Assembly: GCA_022448425.1 (NCBI GenBank)
Contig: JAKVCY010000061.1
Span: forward strand, 1 to 53,352
Reading direction: 5' to 3'
DNA: 53,352 nucleotides
Source: Thalassotalea sp.
Lineage (GTDB): Bacteria > Pseudomonadota > Gammaproteobacteria > Enterobacterales > Alteromonadaceae
Shown: positions 33,127 through 42,305 of the stretch, in pieces
Position numbering within the stretch: position 1 is the first letter of the stretch
Layout of the letters: each line of letters opens with the position of its first letter
Position numbers and translations under genes: made by a program
Notes under the pieces: model-generated
The model's database searches: none
The model's input: the letters and a program-made list of their open reading frames with translations, nothing else
What the model was told of the DNA's origin: nothing

Positions 33127-33822
33127 ATGTTTTCTTGGAATAAATCTATGCTTGATTGGTCAGAAATTTCCACTGTTTTGTTAGACATGGACGGAACCAT
33201 TCTCGATCTTCACTTCGACAATCAGTTTTGGCTAGAGCATCTACCGATGCGTTACGCTGAACACAATGGAATGACAGCTGCAGAAGCACGTGCAAAGCTC
33301 ACTGGTCATTACCAACAAGTTGAAGGCACAATTGCTTGGTATTGCTTGGATTATTGGGCAGACCAAACTCAAATGCCGATTATGAAGTTAAAACGTGAAC
33401 TCGAACATTTAATTACGTTACGAGAAGATGCTCATGAATTTCTTATGGCGCTTCGCGAAAGTGGTCGTAAAGTTGTTTTAGTGACGAATGCTCACCCAGA
33501 TAGCTTGTCGTTGAAAATAGAGAAGACTCAATTAGATAAGTACTTCGACAAGCTCTATTCAACCCATGAATTTGGCGCAACGAAAGAGTCACAAGTGCTG
33601 TGGCAAAAGCTACAAACAATGGAAGAATTTGACCCCAATCACACCCTATTTGTTGATGACAGCCTCACTATTCTGGACTCTGCTAAGCGCTTTGGTATTA
33701 AGCATTTATTAGCAGTAGCAAATCCCGACAGTAAACAGGGCATAAGAGAGATCGACAACCACCCTGCTGTGATAGACTATCGAGAAATGACAAAAGAGAT
33801 ATTGGCAACGCCACAGGCATAG
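33127..33822 (+). CDS. yrfG: GMP/IMP nucleotidase YrfG (HAD superfamily)
   Basis: A 231-residue HAD phosphatase that removes the 5'-phosphate from purine nucleotides in the E. coli homologue. HAD motifs: DMDGT (nucleophile), TNAHP, the Lys of FGATKES and FVDDS. TIAWYCLDYWADQ and NPDSKQGI are YrfG-specific. A second ATG at 33148 (MLDWSEIS) is an alternative start; neither has a good ribosome site. It precedes the gsp block and hslR, as yrfG precedes hslR in E. coli. Confidence 0.94.
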   Translation: MFSWNKSMLDWSEISTVLLDMDGTILDLHFDNQFWLEHLPMRYAEHNGMTAAEARAKLTGHYQQVEGTIAWYCLDYWADQTQMPIMKLKRELEHLITLREDAHEFLMALRESGRKVVLVTNAHPDSLSLKIEKTQLDKYFDKLYSTHEFGATKESQVLWQKLQTMEEFDPNHTLFVDDSLTILDSAKRFGIKHLLAVANPDSKQGIREIDNHPAVIDYREMTKEILATPQA

Positions 33823-33911
33823 GCTTGCTAGCGATTGACTAGCTAACCATAGTCCCGCTAACGATTGCTTTTAAACTGTGGTTTTATGTGAAAGAGCGTT
33901 ATAGCTTCCGC

Positions 33912-34655
33912 TTAGAGCTTAAGTTGATAACGCCCTTGGTTGTCCGGTCGGCCAATAAACGGTAACGCTTCTCTTAATTGAGCAGGGAAATTAGCACCCG
34001 GTTGGATATAGCCATTACCTCTGAGACGACCATTTAAATCAATAGAAGCAGTGTAACTTAAACCCAAGCGATTATTGGTATCTAGCGTTAATGCAAAGCG
34101 ATCCCCCTGGCAGCTCAGGCTGCCATTGAAACTGCCTAACTCAATTTCTTGTTCGAAGGCAATCAAAACTGCACCTTGCCACGCTAAAGTGCCCACTGCT
34201 TGCACACACTTGCCTTCAACAATTTCAAGCTGTTCAACATTTAAAGTGACCTGACCAAACGCCTCTACAGGAATAGGTACCGGAAGATAAGGAACAATAT
34301 CAGCAGCAGCCATCATAACTAGTGTGTCAGTTAACGTCTGCGAATTACTACTCAAGCGCGCACTAGCTACACCTTGCGGTCCAGCCGATAAATTACCGCC
34401 AAAGGTCGCGTCTAATGCAGGAGATAAAGTCACCAGTGATAATGGAGACAATGACGTTTTAACGTTGTTTACAGCAAAGCCATTAACTTCGACGCCACTT
34501 AGCTCGGTGTTCCACACAGAGCCGCTTACCTCTCCAACGTTGACATTGCTTGGCAATTTAAACCAGCCTAAGGCGATATTTGCAGGTACTTGCGTTACCA
34601 CGAAAATAAGATAGACAAAGATAAACGTAGCAATTAAGCCGATAGTTGTTTTCAT
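33912..34655 (-). CDS. gspN: Type II secretion protein GspN
   Basis: A 247-residue inner-membrane-anchored periplasmic protein. One N-terminal transmembrane helix (MKTTIGLIATFIFVYLIFVV) is followed by the GspN domain (LPSNVNVGEVSGSVWNTELSG, later DRFALTLDTNNRLGLS and NGYIQPG). It is an optional T2SS component, last of the operon here and 17 bases after gspM. A peptidase-independent stabilising role has been proposed in other systems. Confidence 0.93.
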   Translation of the reverse strand: MKTTIGLIATFIFVYLIFVVTQVPANIALGWFKLPSNVNVGEVSGSVWNTELSGVEVNGFAVNNVKTSLSPLSLVTLSPALDATFGGNLSAGPQGVASARLSSNSQTLTDTLVMMAAADIVPYLPVPIPVEAFGQVTLNVEQLEIVEGKCVQAVGTLAWQGAVLIAFEQEIELGSFNGSLSCQGDRFALTLDTNNRLGLSYTASIDLNGRLRGNGYIQPGANFPAQLREALPFIGRPDNQGRYQLKL

Positions 34656-34672
34656 TTAGTTGTAACCCAAAA

Positions 34673-35140
34673 TTAACCGCGAGAGATTTGTAAGCGTCGC
34701 ACATTGACAACGCCATCGTTGTTGCCTTTAACAATGTCGATGTTGCTGACTGTTAAGCCATGTTCACGAGATAAACTATCTAACCATTGTAAAAATGGGT
34801 TGAAGCCAACTTCATCTATCCAAACTTGGACGGTTTCACCTTGAGGTTGAACGCGGTCTATGGTGATTTGATATTGGCTCGCTGCGCGGTTAACAATACT
34901 TGAAAGTGAACCACCCGAACGGTTTACCACTTGCTTACCTGATTGCTTAAGCAAGGCAGTATTTTCTTGTACGTAGGCCATTAGGTCTTGTGTGCGTTTA
35001 TATTTACTGTTTGCCTTCTCAACATTCTCGCTTAACGGCTTCCAAATTCCTTGGAAAAGTACAAAAACGACGACTAATACTGTCATTGCAATAACGAGTT
35101 GCTGCTCGCGTTGTTGAAGTTGTTGCCACCACTGTTTCAT
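34673..35140 (-). CDS. gspM: Type II secretion protein GspM
   Basis: A 155-residue inner-membrane assembly-platform protein. A short cytoplasmic stretch (MKQWWQQLQQREQQL) is followed by a transmembrane helix (about 17-35) and a ferredoxin-like periplasmic domain (ITIDRVQPQGETVQVWIDEVGFNPFLQWL). It pairs with GspL. AAGGAGG precedes the ATG and overlaps the gspL end, and the ATG shares bases with the gspL stop, so the two are coupled. Confidence 0.94.
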   Translation of the reverse strand: MKQWWQQLQQREQQLVIAMTVLVVVFVLFQGIWKPLSENVEKANSKYKRTQDLMAYVQENTALLKQSGKQVVNRSGGSLSSIVNRAASQYQITIDRVQPQGETVQVWIDEVGFNPFLQWLDSLSREHGLTVSNIDIVKGNNDGVVNVRRLQISRG

Positions 35141-36348
35141 TAGGCCTCCTTAATACTGAATGAACCAGTGACAGATTCGCCCTGATTGTTTTGAGCACCT
35201 AATTTGACGTCAAGCTTGGCTTGTTCAAGTACAGATTTAAACTTATCGAAACTTTGGTAATCTTTTGCTTCAGTTTGCAAGCGAATCTCATTGCGCTTGC
35301 CGTCAAATTTTATCGATTGGGTTTGCATGCTTGGCACTTGCTTAAAGGCTCTCTCGAGTTTAGCTAGCATTGGCAGGAAGCCAGCCGACTCACTCCCTCC
35401 GCCTAGCTCAGCGACTTTGCGCTTCAACTGTGAACGCACTGTCGATATTCGCACTCGCTTGGTTTCTGGCAGCGCTTTTTTATATGCCGAGATAATTTGT
35501 GCTTCAAGTTGCGCCTGCGCCTGATTGATTTGATAAAGCTCAGCACCTTTAGCGCCCAATTGAAGTAATATCGCAAACCCAAGAAGACCAGCCGCTGTTA
35601 ACCAATATTTCATGGCTGGTGAGCGTTCAGTTTTAACAGCAAACTCTCCCTGAAGCATGTTCAAGATAACTGGCTGTTCTGCCATTAGTGCGAGAGGTAA
35701 CTCCTCTGGCTCTGCAATAGTATCGATCGTTGCAGGAACTGCTGGAATCGGCGAGTAATGATGAATGCTTGGAACAGGGTCAAGCTGTTGCCACTGTTTT
35801 GCTAGTACCAGCCATTGCGCTGCATCGAGCGTAAAACCTTGCCACTGTCCTTGACGCAAGATCAGCTGGTCACCGAGTGCGATTGCGGTCCAACTGCCTT
35901 GATGCTCATGTAACATTAGCGCTTCCGGTATCATGGTGCGACATACTAAGCCTGCTTGCATCAGCCAACTTTGCCACATAACCATTTTGTCTTTGGTAGC
36001 GATAGCGGTAAAGCAGTTATGACCTTCACTGTCCTGGCTCAAATTTCCGTAAGCAAAAAACAAGTTTTCTACTTCATGAGCTAACTCTTCTTCAAGCATG
36101 TACGGCGCCGTTTGAGCAATAGCTTTGCGCGATTTCCCTGGCACCTTAAGTGCTTTTAAGCTGACATCACTACTTGGTGCCAACGCCACAACGTGTCGAG
36201 AGTTCGCTTTGTCTTGCAAATTAACGAGCGCATCAGCATTGGGTAGTTCACCACTGGCGATGATCTCTTTTTGATGATGTGACCACACTAACCAAGGCAG
36301 TGGTTGATTCGCCTGACTGGCGAGACGAATATATAAAGTTTCGCTCAT
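35140..36348 (-). CDS. gspL: Type II secretion protein GspL
   Basis: A 402-residue bitopic protein linking the GspE ATPase to the platform. The cytoplasmic actin-like domain is at about 1-235 (with KALKVPGKSRKAIAQTAPYMLEEELA), a transmembrane segment at about 248-265 (YWLTAAGLLGFAILLQL), and the periplasmic coiled-coil and ferredoxin-like domain at the end. The ATG overlaps the gspK stop as TAATG, which implies coupled translation. Confidence 0.94.
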   Translation of the reverse strand: MSETLYIRLASQANQPLPWLVWSHHQKEIIASGELPNADALVNLQDKANSRHVVALAPSSDVSLKALKVPGKSRKAIAQTAPYMLEEELAHEVENLFFAYGNLSQDSEGHNCFTAIATKDKMVMWQSWLMQAGLVCRTMIPEALMLHEHQGSWTAIALGDQLILRQGQWQGFTLDAAQWLVLAKQWQQLDPVPSIHHYSPIPAVPATIDTIAEPEELPLALMAEQPVILNMLQGEFAVKTERSPAMKYWLTAAGLLGFAILLQLGAKGAELYQINQAQAQLEAQIISAYKKALPETKRVRISTVRSQLKRKVAELGGGSESAGFLPMLAKLERAFKQVPSMQTQSIKFDGKRNEIRLQTEAKDYQSFDKFKSVLEQAKLDVKLGAQNNQGESVTGSFSIKEA

Positions 36349-37364
36349 TACTTACGCCCTATAGTGCGGCTAATTATATTCACTTTTAAATTGTCAATAA
36401 CTTGCATGACAGAAATTAGATTGAAATAGCTATTATTAAACTGACCATTAGCCTGTAGTGTAAAATATTCGCTATCAACTACAAACTGTTGTTTTTGTTC
36501 GTCGCTGATTTTTAATTTGGTAAACTCAGCTAACCCATATAATTCGTCGATATTTTCAAAACCACTTTCGCCACGCGCATCAATTAAAGACTGTGCTTCA
36601 CTGTTGCTAATATCCAACAAGGCTTCTAACAAAACAATATTGTCCGCGGTAATCGTATTAATATTAATTTGATGACTATCGACACCTGGAATAACGCAAA
36701 CATAAGGCGTTAGAGCCTCAATAATGGCAGGTGTAAAGTGCTCAATGGCTCGCAACTCACTAACACGTGCCAATAAACTATTCGCAGCAAAGTACGGATA
36801 TTCTTTGGCAGCATAGTCATTGTCTTCAGCGCCACCTGAGCTTGCAATAGCATCATCACCATCTAGCCAATCTGTCAGCGCATCTCCGAGGTATTCAGCT
36901 TCAAACTCACCAACGCCCTCTAATTCTAGCTTCACAACTAAACGTTCAAACGCTTCTCGTGCAGGCAGTTCTTGTGTTGAGAGGCTAGAAGAACTGGCTT
37001 CGTCATCTTTCAACGCATTTAAATTCAGGCAACTGTGCATATCAGTAAGGCCACCTGCAATTTCACCTTGTGGCACAGGAAAACTGTTATATCCCTGTGC
37101 CCATTGTTGGTTTAAATGCGTGACTTCCTGATCAGCTTGGTTATCGGCTATTAGTACACGTTTGGCGAACGACTCCGCCCCCATGGCATACCAGTAAGCC
37201 TGCTGATTAAACTGAATATTGGTAGTGCGCGCCAGCTGAATTTGTAAACGAGCCGTCATTTCTGTCGCCATTACCGCAGCTAATGCAACGATCAAGAGCA
37301 CTGTAATTAGCGCTACACCTTGATGTCGCTGAATACGAATAGCTTGAGTAAGCGGCTTATTCAT
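36348..37364 (-). CDS. gspK: Type II secretion minor pseudopilin GspK
   Basis: A minor pseudopilin of about 338 residues at the pseudopilus tip, the largest of the set. The prepilin-type helix is GVALITVLLIVALAAVMATE, with cleavage after Gly; GspK lacks the Glu5 of the other pseudopilins. The large alpha domain follows, with the calcium-binding type region DWLDGDDAIASSGGAEDNDY. Three ATG codons are adjacent at 37364-37370; the last is best spaced behind GGGG. It overlaps gspJ by eight bases. Confidence 0.94.
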   Translation of the reverse strand: MNKPLTQAIRIQRHQGVALITVLLIVALAAVMATEMTARLQIQLARTTNIQFNQQAYWYAMGAESFAKRVLIADNQADQEVTHLNQQWAQGYNSFPVPQGEIAGGLTDMHSCLNLNALKDDEASSSSLSTQELPAREAFERLVVKLELEGVGEFEAEYLGDALTDWLDGDDAIASSGGAEDNDYAAKEYPYFAANSLLARVSELRAIEHFTPAIIEALTPYVCVIPGVDSHQININTITADNIVLLEALLDISNSEAQSLIDARGESGFENIDELYGLAEFTKLKISDEQKQQFVVDSEYFTLQANGQFNNSYFNLISVMQVIDNLKVNIISRTIGRK

Positions 37365-38019
37365 CATCATCCCCTGACGTATTGTCTTGATCACCGGGGA
37401 TTAAAAACTGGCGCCTGATTTCACCGAAATCCTTCGTTTGAATAATAATAGCTAGGGCTTGAGGCAAGTTCTTACCAATGAGCTCTTTTTGCCACTTACC
37501 TTGGCGATAGAATTCAAATTTTACATCATCGACTTGGGTTATAAGTGGCCTCACTTTAGGTTCTGCGCCAACGACCGGATCGACAAAATTAAAGTGCAGG
37601 CGATTGAGTGTTTCATCATCGAGTTGATAAGCAACTGACTGTAAATCACTGCGAGGCAGCATGTAACTGGGGTTTGACCAGCCACTGCGAACAAATGCCA
37701 GCGCATTAGTTTCCGAAAAGAAGCCTTGGTCGTCAATATGCAAATACGTATCACTCGGTGCTTCACCATTGATACGAACGGTGCGACGCGCAAGTTGCAG
37801 CATGTCGCGCTCGATCACCATAAAGGCTCGATTGAGTTCATTTAAGCGAGCATTGCTGGCTTTCGACTTCTCATCACTTTCAAATACCGTATCAAAAATA
37901 CTAAAACTAGCGAGGCTGATAATAGAAAAAATTGCCATCGCGATAAGCACTTCGAGCAAAGTAAAACCTGAAGCTTTGGGGTGATGTCTATTAACAGAGG
38001 TGTTTCGCATTGCCATCAT
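37357..38019 (-). CDS. gspJ: Type II secretion minor pseudopilin GspJ
   Basis: A 220-residue minor pseudopilin. After a 17-residue basic leader, cleavage at G/FTLLEVLIAMAIFSI gives the N-methylated Phe and Glu5. The globular domain follows. It forms the tip complex with GspI and GspK. The first ATG overlaps the gspI stop (ATGA). Confidence 0.94.
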   Translation of the reverse strand: MMAMRNTSVNRHHPKASGFTLLEVLIAMAIFSIISLASFSIFDTVFESDEKSKASNARLNELNRAFMVIERDMLQLARRTVRINGEAPSDTYLHIDDQGFFSETNALAFVRSGWSNPSYMLPRSDLQSVAYQLDDETLNRLHFNFVDPVVGAEPKVRPLITQVDDVKFEFYRQGKWQKELIGKNLPQALAIIIQTKDFGEIRRQFLIPGDQDNTSGDDDE

Positions 38020-38405
38020 TTAGTATCCGGCTTTGCAATGAAGGTAACCAACTCAGTAAGCGCCTGCTTATCGTCTTCATTTTTGCGCACTTCGATGGTT
38101 ACTTGGCGTAAATCATTGTCCTGCGTACGAACAACTTTTTGTTGCCAAAACCATGTTGAACCAGCCATTTCAACTTTGCCTTTGACATTATTTTTTGGTG
38201 GCCACTGTTGGTTCAAACTAGCTGCGGTTAATTGATTGGCAGCAACCCAGCCGGCGACAGATTTTTGCTCTAGCGCACCCAAACTCTCTAAATTGTTCTG
38301 TGCAGTTCCTAAAATAGCGACACCTGCTATGGCAAAAATGGCCACAGCAAGCATAACCTCAATTAAGGTAAAACCAAATGGTAGAAAGTGCTTCTGTTTA
38401 GTCAT
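38016..38405 (-). CDS. gspI: Type II secretion minor pseudopilin GspI
   Basis: A 129-residue minor pseudopilin with the prepilin signal PFG/FTLIEVMLAVAIFAI (Glu5 present) and a short globular domain (VAANQLTAASLNQQWPP is typical of GspI). ATG 38405 follows GAAGGG at seven bases and overlaps the gspH stop by eight bases. An upstream in-frame TTG is rejected. Confidence 0.94.
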   Translation of the reverse strand: MTKQKHFLPFGFTLIEVMLAVAIFAIAGVAILGTAQNNLESLGALEQKSVAGWVAANQLTAASLNQQWPPKNNVKGKVEMAGSTWFWQQKVVRTQDNDLRQVTIEVRKNEDDKQALTELVTFIAKPDTK

Positions 38406-39006
38406 CCAGAGGCCCTTCAATAGTTAATGGTGTAGTGTAAAGTCCAGTGACTTTATAGCGTGCATTTTCTCCAGAAAAATCATCACGGAACTGAAAGGTA
38501 ACGCTAAAAGCACTAATATCGCCGCCAGACATAATAACAACCTGTGGCGTCGGTTTTTCTTCCTCTTCCTCTCGAAAGTCATCTTCCTCGGTAACAAGGC
38601 TAGAGGCATCGACAAGCATGCCACCGTCGACAGGTAAGTCATCTAAGCTGAGGGTTAGCTCAATATTCTTTGGCAACGTGATCGCAGGCAGACTCTCTTC
38701 ATCGGCAAGCACTGTCCATTGCGTGCCATCATAAGCGAGGAACTGGTAACCTTCATCAGTAGTGTATAGGCCCAACTCAATGTTGTTTAGCATGCCAAAA
38801 TCACTGGCCAGTTCAAATAGACCAGCAAAGCGCTTACTTTCTTTTTCGAGCGCCTTTGAACTTTGACCACCTTGGAAATTCAATTGTACGACGGACATCA
38901 AAATGCCTATCACAACAATAACCAGCATCACTTCAATTAACGTGAATCCAGCTGATTTGTAATGTGGCTTAAACATACGGCGAGGTCTATCGTGATGGGG
39001 AGTCAT
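38398..39006 (-). CDS. gspH: Type II secretion minor pseudopilin GspH
   Basis: A minor pseudopilin of about 202 residues with SAG/FTLIEVMLVIVVIGIL and a globular domain containing an acidic loop (EEDDFREEEEEKP) that I do not know as usual in GspH. Two starts are possible: ATG 39006 (20-residue leader) or ATG 38976 (10-residue leader, more typical). A longer reading from 39036 would run through the terminator-like hairpin and is rejected. It joins GspG to the tip complex. Confidence 0.9.
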   Translation of the reverse strand: MTPHHDRPRRMFKPHYKSAGFTLIEVMLVIVVIGILMSVVQLNFQGGQSSKALEKESKRFAGLFELASDFGMLNNIELGLYTTDEGYQFLAYDGTQWTVLADEESLPAITLPKNIELTLSLDDLPVDGGMLVDASSLVTEEDDFREEEEEKPTPQVVIMSGGDISAFSVTFQFRDDFSGENARYKVTGLYTTPLTIEGPLDD

Positions 39007-39012
39007 AAAGTG

Positions 39013-39034
39013 AAAAGAGCCAGCAAGCTGGCTC
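39013..39034 (-). terminator. Terminator-like hairpin between gspG and gspH
   Basis: An 8-bp stem GAGCCAGC/GCTGGCTC with a two-base gap, followed by TTTT on the minus strand, lies 13 bases past the gspG stop and just before gspH. Within an operon this suggests partial termination that favours the major pseudopilin. Confidence 0.7.
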
Positions 39035-39046
39035 ATAATTGTATGC

Positions 39047-39475
39047 TTACTGGTAGTCTAATAAGTTCCAGTTACCGATATCATCATCAGTACCCGCTTC
39101 ACCATCAGGTCCCATTGAGAAGATGTCTATTTTACCGTTCTCACCTGGGTTTAATAATTGATACTCGTTACCCCAAGGATCGTTAGGTAAACGCTTGATG
39201 TAACCTTCGTCAGGGAAACGACGCGGTAATGGTTCAATGTCCGTTTCTGTTACAAGTGCTTCAAGACCTTGTTCAGTTGTTGGATAGTTGTAGTTATCCA
39301 TTTTGTAACGGCTCAATGAAGTTTCAAGCGTTGTCACATCAAACACGGCTTTTTTGATGTTAGCTTGTTCTTGGCTACCCATTAGATTTGGCACCACCAT
39401 ACTGGCAAGAATACCAAGAATCACAATAACTACCATGACTTCGAGAAGGGTAAAACCCGATTGACGCATACGCAT
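39047..39475 (-). CDS. gspG: Type II secretion major pseudopilin GspG
   Basis: The 142-residue main subunit of the pseudopilus. The very short leader MRMRQSG is cut before FTLLEVMVVIVILGILASMV. The globular domain has the GspG-specific YPTTEQGLEALV, LPNDPWGNEYQ and the calcium-binding end SMGPDGEAGTDDDIGNW. AGGAAG lies seven bases before the ATG. A hairpin follows the stop. Confidence 0.96.
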   Translation of the reverse strand: MRMRQSGFTLLEVMVVIVILGILASMVVPNLMGSQEQANIKKAVFDVTTLETSLSRYKMDNYNYPTTEQGLEALVTETDIEPLPRRFPDEGYIKRLPNDPWGNEYQLLNPGENGKIDIFSMGPDGEAGTDDDIGNWNLLDYQ

Positions 39476-39490
39476 AATTAACTTCCTACT

Positions 39491-40711
39491 TTAACTGCCC
39501 ACTAGGGTATTTAACTGTAAAATTGGCTGTAGAATAGCCATAACAATGAAAAGCACAACACCTGCCATGGAAACCATCAACGCAGGCTCGAAGGCTTTGA
39601 TCGAGATATTCATTAGTGCTTCAAATTCGCGATCTTGGTTATCCGCAGCGCGACCAAGCATTTGCTCAAGCTCACCACTTTTTTCACCACTTGCTATCAT
39701 ATGAAGCATCATCGGCGGAAATAATTTCGTTTGCTCAAGTGATACTCTTAAGCTAGTACCCTCTCGCACTTTATCTGCCGACTCTTTTATTTTTTGTTTG
39801 ATGTACAAATTATCAAGTACTTCGCCTGCAATACGCATGCTTTCTAACAACGGCACCGCACTGGCGGTCAAAATACTTAAGGTGCGAGCAAAACGTGCGG
39901 TGTTAAGACCGCGAGATACTTTGCCCAGCACTGGCACGCCTATAAGTCGCTGGTGAACACTGAACCGAAACTTAGGTTTTTTCATTAATTGATTGAAACC
40001 TAAAATCGACAGCGACATTAATAGCAAAATCGCTAAACCATAATTACTTAAAAACTCACTACTCGAGATTAAGAACTGCGTTGTACCCGGTAAGTTCTGA
40101 CCCATGTGCTCAAACTGACTAACAATTTTGGGAACAACGACGGTCAGCAATACTGCAATCACTGAAATTGCCACTATCGTCATTATCACCGGATATACCA
40201 ATGCCTGTACCATTTGAGAGCGCAGCTGCTGGCGTTGCTCGGTATAGTCAGCGAGTCGATTGAGTACGTTATCTAAATGACCTGACTTTTCACCTGCCGC
40301 AACCATGGCGCGGTATAAGTGAGAAAATACCTGCGGGAATTCCGCCATACTTTCAGCCAATCCGTAGCCTTCAGTGACTTTGGTACGCACTGCCATAATC
40401 ATACTTTTATGGCGGTTCTTTTCACTTTGCTCAGCCACTGCCATCAAAGATTCTTCCAACGGCAAACCTGACTCTACAAGTGTCGCTAACTGGCGAGTAA
40501 TCAATGCTAGTTCACTCGCTGAAGCTTTTTCTCTTCGGGACGCTTTTCCCGCATTTGCTTGCTTTTGCTTTTGCAAGCTAGCGGTCACTTCCATTGGCAT
40601 TAAGCCTTGCTCACGCAGCAAACTCCGTGCATGGCGAGGTGTATCACCTTCAATGACACCTCTAACATTTTTGCCCTTGGCATTAACTGCTACATAATCA
40701 AACGCGGCCAT
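39491..40711 (-). CDS. gspF: Type II secretion inner-membrane platform protein GspF
   Basis: A 406-residue polytopic protein with two GspF domains (about 70-195 and 270-395) and three transmembrane helices (around 170, 220 and 375). Typical segments are LALITRQLATLVESGLPLEESL, MVAAGEKSGHLDNVL and its repeat MIASGEKSGELEQML. It connects the ATPase to the growing pseudopilus. Start at MAAFDYVAVNAKGK. Confidence 0.96.
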   Translation of the reverse strand: MAAFDYVAVNAKGKNVRGVIEGDTPRHARSLLREQGLMPMEVTASLQKQKQANAGKASRREKASASELALITRQLATLVESGLPLEESLMAVAEQSEKNRHKSMIMAVRTKVTEGYGLAESMAEFPQVFSHLYRAMVAAGEKSGHLDNVLNRLADYTEQRQQLRSQMVQALVYPVIMTIVAISVIAVLLTVVVPKIVSQFEHMGQNLPGTTQFLISSSEFLSNYGLAILLLMSLSILGFNQLMKKPKFRFSVHQRLIGVPVLGKVSRGLNTARFARTLSILTASAVPLLESMRIAGEVLDNLYIKQKIKESADKVREGTSLRVSLEQTKLFPPMMLHMIASGEKSGELEQMLGRAADNQDREFEALMNISIKAFEPALMVSMAGVVLFIVMAILQPILQLNTLVGS

Positions 40712-40754
40712 CTGTGTTCTATACCCTAACCTATCTCTTTAACCTATCACTGAT

Positions 40755-42305
40755 TTAGTCTTCTCGGGTAACACGCAACACTTCTTCAAGTGTTGTTAGA
40801 CCTAATAGCACTTTATCAAAACCATCGCGACGTATGCTCGGCGTGTTGGTACGAATATATTTCTCTATCGCCTGCTCACCTTTGCCGTTGTGAATCAGCT
40901 CGCGTACCGTATCATCCACAAAGAGTAATTCGTGAATACCGGTTCGACCTCGGTATCCCTTGTAGTTACATTCTTCACAACCGGTGGCACGATAGATAAG
41001 TTGTTTTGTATCCGTCGGCAAGCCAAGTAACTTGCACTCTTCTTCATCTGGTAAATGTGCTTCTTTACAATGAGGACATAAGGTTCTAACCAGACGTTGT
41101 GCCAAGACACCTAATAAACTCGACGATAATAAGAATGGCTCAACACCCATATCTTCCATACGTGTAATTGCGCCTGCAGCCGTATTGGTGTGAAGTGTAG
41201 AAAGCACTAAGTGACCCGTTAAACTCGCCTGAACGCCAATTTGTGCGGTTTCCAAGTCACGAATCTCACCAACCATCACTACATCTGGATCTTGGCGAAG
41301 AATTGCTCTTAAGCCACGAGCAAAGGTCATATCAACTTTCGTATTAACTTGCGTTTGACCAATACCTTCAATGGCATATTCAATTGGGTCTTCAACGGTT
41401 AATACGTTGCGTTCACGGCTGTCTATTTGACTCAGACCAGCATAAAGAGTGGTTGACTTACCAGAACCTGTCGGGCCGGTCACCAAAATGATGCCGTGTG
41501 GCTTATCTATTAACTGTGAAAAATGCTCGCGGTTGGCATCTGTCATGCCAAGGTCTTGTAAATCTAGTCGCGCAGCGTTTTTGTCAAGGAGACGAAGTAC
41601 AACTCGTTCTCCATGACCTGTTGGCATCGTTGAAACACGCACATCAACAGCGCGACCTGCAATTCTCAATGAAATGCGGCCATCTTGAGGAATACGTTTT
41701 TCAGCAATATCTAGCTTCGCCATAACTTTGATACGAGATACTAGAAGCGACGCAAGTTTACGATTCGGCTTTAGTACTTCGCGCAACACACCATCAATAC
41801 GGAAGCGTATTTGTAGCACTTGCTCAAAGGTTTCAATATGAATATCAGAGGCATTTTCTTTAATTGCCTCAGAGAGCATTGCGTTGATCAGTTTGATAAT
41901 CGGCGCATCATCTTCATTTTCAAGCAAGTCTTCGGTTTCAGTCATTTCATCAGCAAGCGAATACAGATCCACTTCGTTGCCAATATCTTCCATCATCTGT
42001 TTTGCTTCAGATGAATCTCGCTGATAAGACTCAGTCAATAACTGCTCGAACTCTTCTGCACTTTTAACTTCAACTTGATATGGCTGACCTAAAAAGCGGC
42101 GAACTTCGACAAGTGCATCTTGGCTCACTTGCTCTGTGCAGAAAAGGGTTACGCCTTGCTCGCCCGTTTCCAATAGGACACTATGTCTTTTAGCAAAGCC
42201 AAACGGCAATTGCATTGGTACTAGTGAAGCTAACTCCTCAGCAATTTCCGGCGTTGTCTCTACCTGCTGCGTTGTTGATGGCTCAATCATCTGAGTGTCA
42301 CTCAT
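40755..42305 (-). CDS. gspE: Type II secretion ATPase GspE
   Basis: A 516-residue cytoplasmic ATPase. N-terminal GspE_N domain for contact with GspL (to about 120), Walker A GPTGSGKS at 277-284, Walker B region [12 protein letters not shown] (339-350), and the zinc-binding tetracysteine (Cys410, Cys413, Cys443, Cys446). The ATG overlaps the gspD stop as TAATG. Confidence 0.97.
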   Translation of the reverse strand: MSDTQMIEPSTTQQVETTPEIAEELASLVPMQLPFGFAKRHSVLLETGEQGVTLFCTEQVSQDALVEVRRFLGQPYQVEVKSAEEFEQLLTESYQRDSSEAKQMMEDIGNEVDLYSLADEMTETEDLLENEDDAPIIKLINAMLSEAIKENASDIHIETFEQVLQIRFRIDGVLREVLKPNRKLASLLVSRIKVMAKLDIAEKRIPQDGRISLRIAGRAVDVRVSTMPTGHGERVVLRLLDKNAARLDLQDLGMTDANREHFSQLIDKPHGIILVTGPTGSGKSTTLYAGLSQIDSRERNVLTVEDPIEYAIEGIGQTQVNTKVDMTFARGLRAILRQDPDVVMVGEIRDLETAQIGVQASLTGHLVLSTLHTNTAAGAITRMEDMGVEPFLLSSSLLGVLAQRLVRTLCPHCKEAHLPDEEECKLLGLPTDTKQLIYRATGCEECNYKGYRGRTGIHELLFVDDTVRELIHNGKGEQAIEKYIRTNTPSIRRDGFDKVLLGLTTLEEVLRVTRED

